Translations under genes and position numbers: made by a program | Notes under the pieces: model-generated | Told to the model about the DNA's origin: nothing | The model's database searches: none | What the model saw: only the letters and a program-made list of their open reading frames with translations | From: Bacilli bacterium | GTDB taxonomy: Bacteria; Bacillota_I; Bacilli_A; RF39; UBA660 | DNA: 6,435 nt | Direction: 5' to 3' | Assembly: GCA_024693165.1 (NCBI GenBank) | Contig: JAILLM010000014.1 | Location: 1 to 6,435 of the forward strand | Shown: positions 6,145 through 6,435 of the stretch, one piece after another | How the letters are laid out: each line of letters begins with the position of its first letter | Position numbering within the stretch: position 1 is the first letter of the stretch

Positions 6145-6179
6145 CCACCTCACTTTCTTTGCTAGAGTAAGTGAGATAA
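6145..6179 (-). promoter_or_regulatory. Leader hairpin sequestering the peptide ribosome binding site
   Basis: On the minus strand UUAUCUCACUU (6179-6169) pairs with AAGUGAGGUGG (6155-6145), eleven contiguous pairs including G-U pairs, around a 13-base loop (6168-6156). The 3' arm contains the whole Shine-Dalgarno GAGGUGG. A self-inhibited ribosome site is a recurring property of type I toxin mRNAs. The CTCACTT/AAGTGAG core is seven perfect Watson-Crick pairs. Confidence 0.65.
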
Positions 6180-6200
6180 CATGCAGAATAATACTGTCCT

Positions 6201-6229
6201 CTAATATATATTTACACGGTCAAAGTCGA
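6201..6229 (-). promoter_or_regulatory. Tentative promoter of the peptide gene
   Basis: On the minus strand TCGACT (6229-6224), a 17-bp spacer and TATTAG (6206-6201), four of six matches each; a TTGACC lies just inside the spacer. An alternative is TTGCAA (6271-6266) with TACAAT (6250-6245) at 15-bp spacing, giving a longer leader. Neither is convincing. The rest of 6204-6265 is AT-rich spacer in which I see nothing else. Confidence 0.3.
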
Positions 6230-6265
6230 TTTTACTTAAAATTTATTGTAAAAATAATTGATATC

Positions 6266-6293
6266 TTGCAAATTTTTTAAAATATAATAAAAT
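6266..6293 (+). promoter_or_regulatory. Promoter of small RNA copy B
   Basis: TTGCAA (6266-6271), a 16-bp spacer and TAAAAT (6288-6293), exactly as in copy A. The predicted start is near 6300-6301. A TATAAT at 6283-6288 is too close to this -35 to be its partner. Confidence 0.65.
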
Positions 6294-6299
6294 GTATGT

Positions 6300-6370
6300 A
6301 GAGGAAGCATTATCAACTTAATGCTATCTCGAAGTTTCGAGAGCATCAGTTATGGACTGATGCTTTTTTT
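6300..6370 (+). ncRNA. Predicted small RNA, copy B (candidate type I antitoxin)
   Basis: About 71 nt, the same as copy A except for the patch 6331-6341. Hairpin 1 and the terminator are unchanged. Hairpin 2 is rebuilt with different bases, TCTCGAA (6327-6333) with TTCGAGA (6336-6342), so a stem is kept although the sequence is replaced. It converges on a second peptide gene whose last codons lie at 6415-6435. An ORF from ATG 6321 runs open through the terminator to the window end; I regard it as chance. Confidence 0.6.
6342..6370 (+). terminator. Intrinsic terminator of small RNA copy B
   Basis: Same stem as copy A: AGCATCAGT (6342-6350) with ACTGATGCT (6356-6364) around TATGG, then seven Ts (6364-6370). 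Confidence 0.93.
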
Positions 6371-6371
6371 G

Positions 6372-6403
6372 TTAACCAAAACCCCCTTCAAAAGTTTTGT
6401 TAA
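6372..6403. other. Conserved 3' stem-loop, copy B
   Basis: Identical to the bulged ten-pair stem-loop at 6028-6059, with the same G-rich loop on the minus strand, placed between the small RNA terminator and the second peptide gene. Confidence 0.5.
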
Positions 6404-6414
6404 GTATCTAAGGT

Positions 6415-6435
6415 TTACTTATATACAATTAGCAA
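6415..6435 (-). CDS. C-terminal codons of the copy B hydrophobic peptide (start outside window)
   Basis: The minus strand reads six codons, LLIVYK, then TAA (6415-6417), identical to the end of the copy A peptide and in the same place relative to the repeat. The rest lies beyond position 6435. From the period, its start codon should fall near 6481-6483 if the length is the same. Confidence 0.55.
   Translation of the reverse strand: MLIVYK

Larger units (their letters stand above)
5954..6203. repeat. Imperfect inverted repeat linking small RNA and peptide mRNA leader
   Basis: The plus strand at 5954-5987 (34 nt) and the minus strand at 6203-6171 (33 nt) both begin TAGAGGA and end ATGCTATCTCAC / ATGTTATCTCAC, with a less similar middle. 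The two opposing RNAs of copy A therefore carry related 5' segments in the same sense relative to transcription. Confidence 0.75.
6295..6435. repeat. Direct repeat unit, copy B (continues past the window)
   Basis: Second copy of the unit at 5950-6091, with the variable patch at 6331-6341. Identity is unbroken to the last base of the window, so the repeat extends further and more copies may follow. Confidence 0.97.

Noticed and set aside
6145..6180. A riboswitch or T-box in front of the peptide gene.
   Set aside because: Only a simple ribosome-site hairpin is present; there is no conserved aptamer core, specifier loop or T-box sequence.
5954..6203. A MITE or small insertion element bounded by the TAGAGGA inverted repeats.
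   Set aside because: The inverted repeats are internal to transcribed, structured RNAs, are interrupted in the middle, and no flanking target-site duplication is visible. Genomic copy number could reopen this.
5950..6435. Two repeats separated by unique sequence, as in a CRISPR array.
   Set aside because: Only two long units with a ~345-base period, containing promoters, terminators and an ORF; no short regular repeats or spacers.

Overview
The window reads as chromosome from a low-GC Firmicutes-type bacterium (Bacilli or a Mollicutes-like gut lineage). The base composition is strongly AT-rich and A-ending codons dominate. Shine-Dalgarno sites are classical (AAGGAGG, GAGGTG), intergenic gaps are short, and every gene closes with an intrinsic hairpin plus T-run except where the next gene follows directly. 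All visible stops are TAA and the tryptophans I checked in the acetate kinases and NrnA are TGG, so nothing requires a non-standard code. The species cannot be named from the sequence.

Layout, left to right. (1) Positions 1-1089 hold the 3' part of a gene for a long, highly charged coiled-coil protein of unknown function, open at the left edge. (2) 1169-2377 encodes ThiI, the tRNA 4-thiouridine synthase, in the short form without a rhodanese domain. (3) 2441-3640 and 3731-4906 encode two tandem acetate kinase paralogs, about half identical, each with its own promoter. (4) 4935-5897 encodes a DHH/DHHA1 phosphoesterase of the NrnA type (nanoRNase/pAp phosphatase), with no terminator between it and the second acetate kinase. 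(5) 5911-6435 holds no conventional gene but is the most interesting part.

The right-hand 525 bases contain a repeated small-RNA unit. Each copy has a plus-strand promoter, a predicted RNA of about 70 nt ending in a strong intrinsic terminator, and, on the opposite strand running towards it, a tiny gene. In the complete copy this gene encodes a 22-residue almost entirely hydrophobic peptide (6071-6139, minus) with a good ribosome binding site buried in a hairpin. The convergent small RNA and tiny membrane peptide have the architecture of a type I toxin-antitoxin system, although I do not recognise the peptide as a named family. The second copy starts 345 bases later and is cut by the window end, leaving only the last six codons of its peptide gene.

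The two copies are base-for-base identical over 36 nt and then 94 nt, but are completely different over an 11-12 nt patch in the loop arm of the second RNA hairpin. In addition, the 5' part of the small RNA and the leader of the peptide mRNA are related sequences in inverted orientation, so the small RNA carries the same anti-Shine-Dalgarno element that the peptide mRNA uses on itself. The functional reading of this locus is inference; the repeats, hairpins and ORF are visible directly.

Metabolically, the acetate kinases point to fermentative ATP generation from acetyl phosphate. ThiI and NrnA belong to RNA modification and RNA end-degradation. From memory, thiI, ackA and the nrnA homologue (ytqI) also lie in the same general chromosomal region of Bacillus, so this may be a remnant of an ancestral Bacilli neighbourhood.
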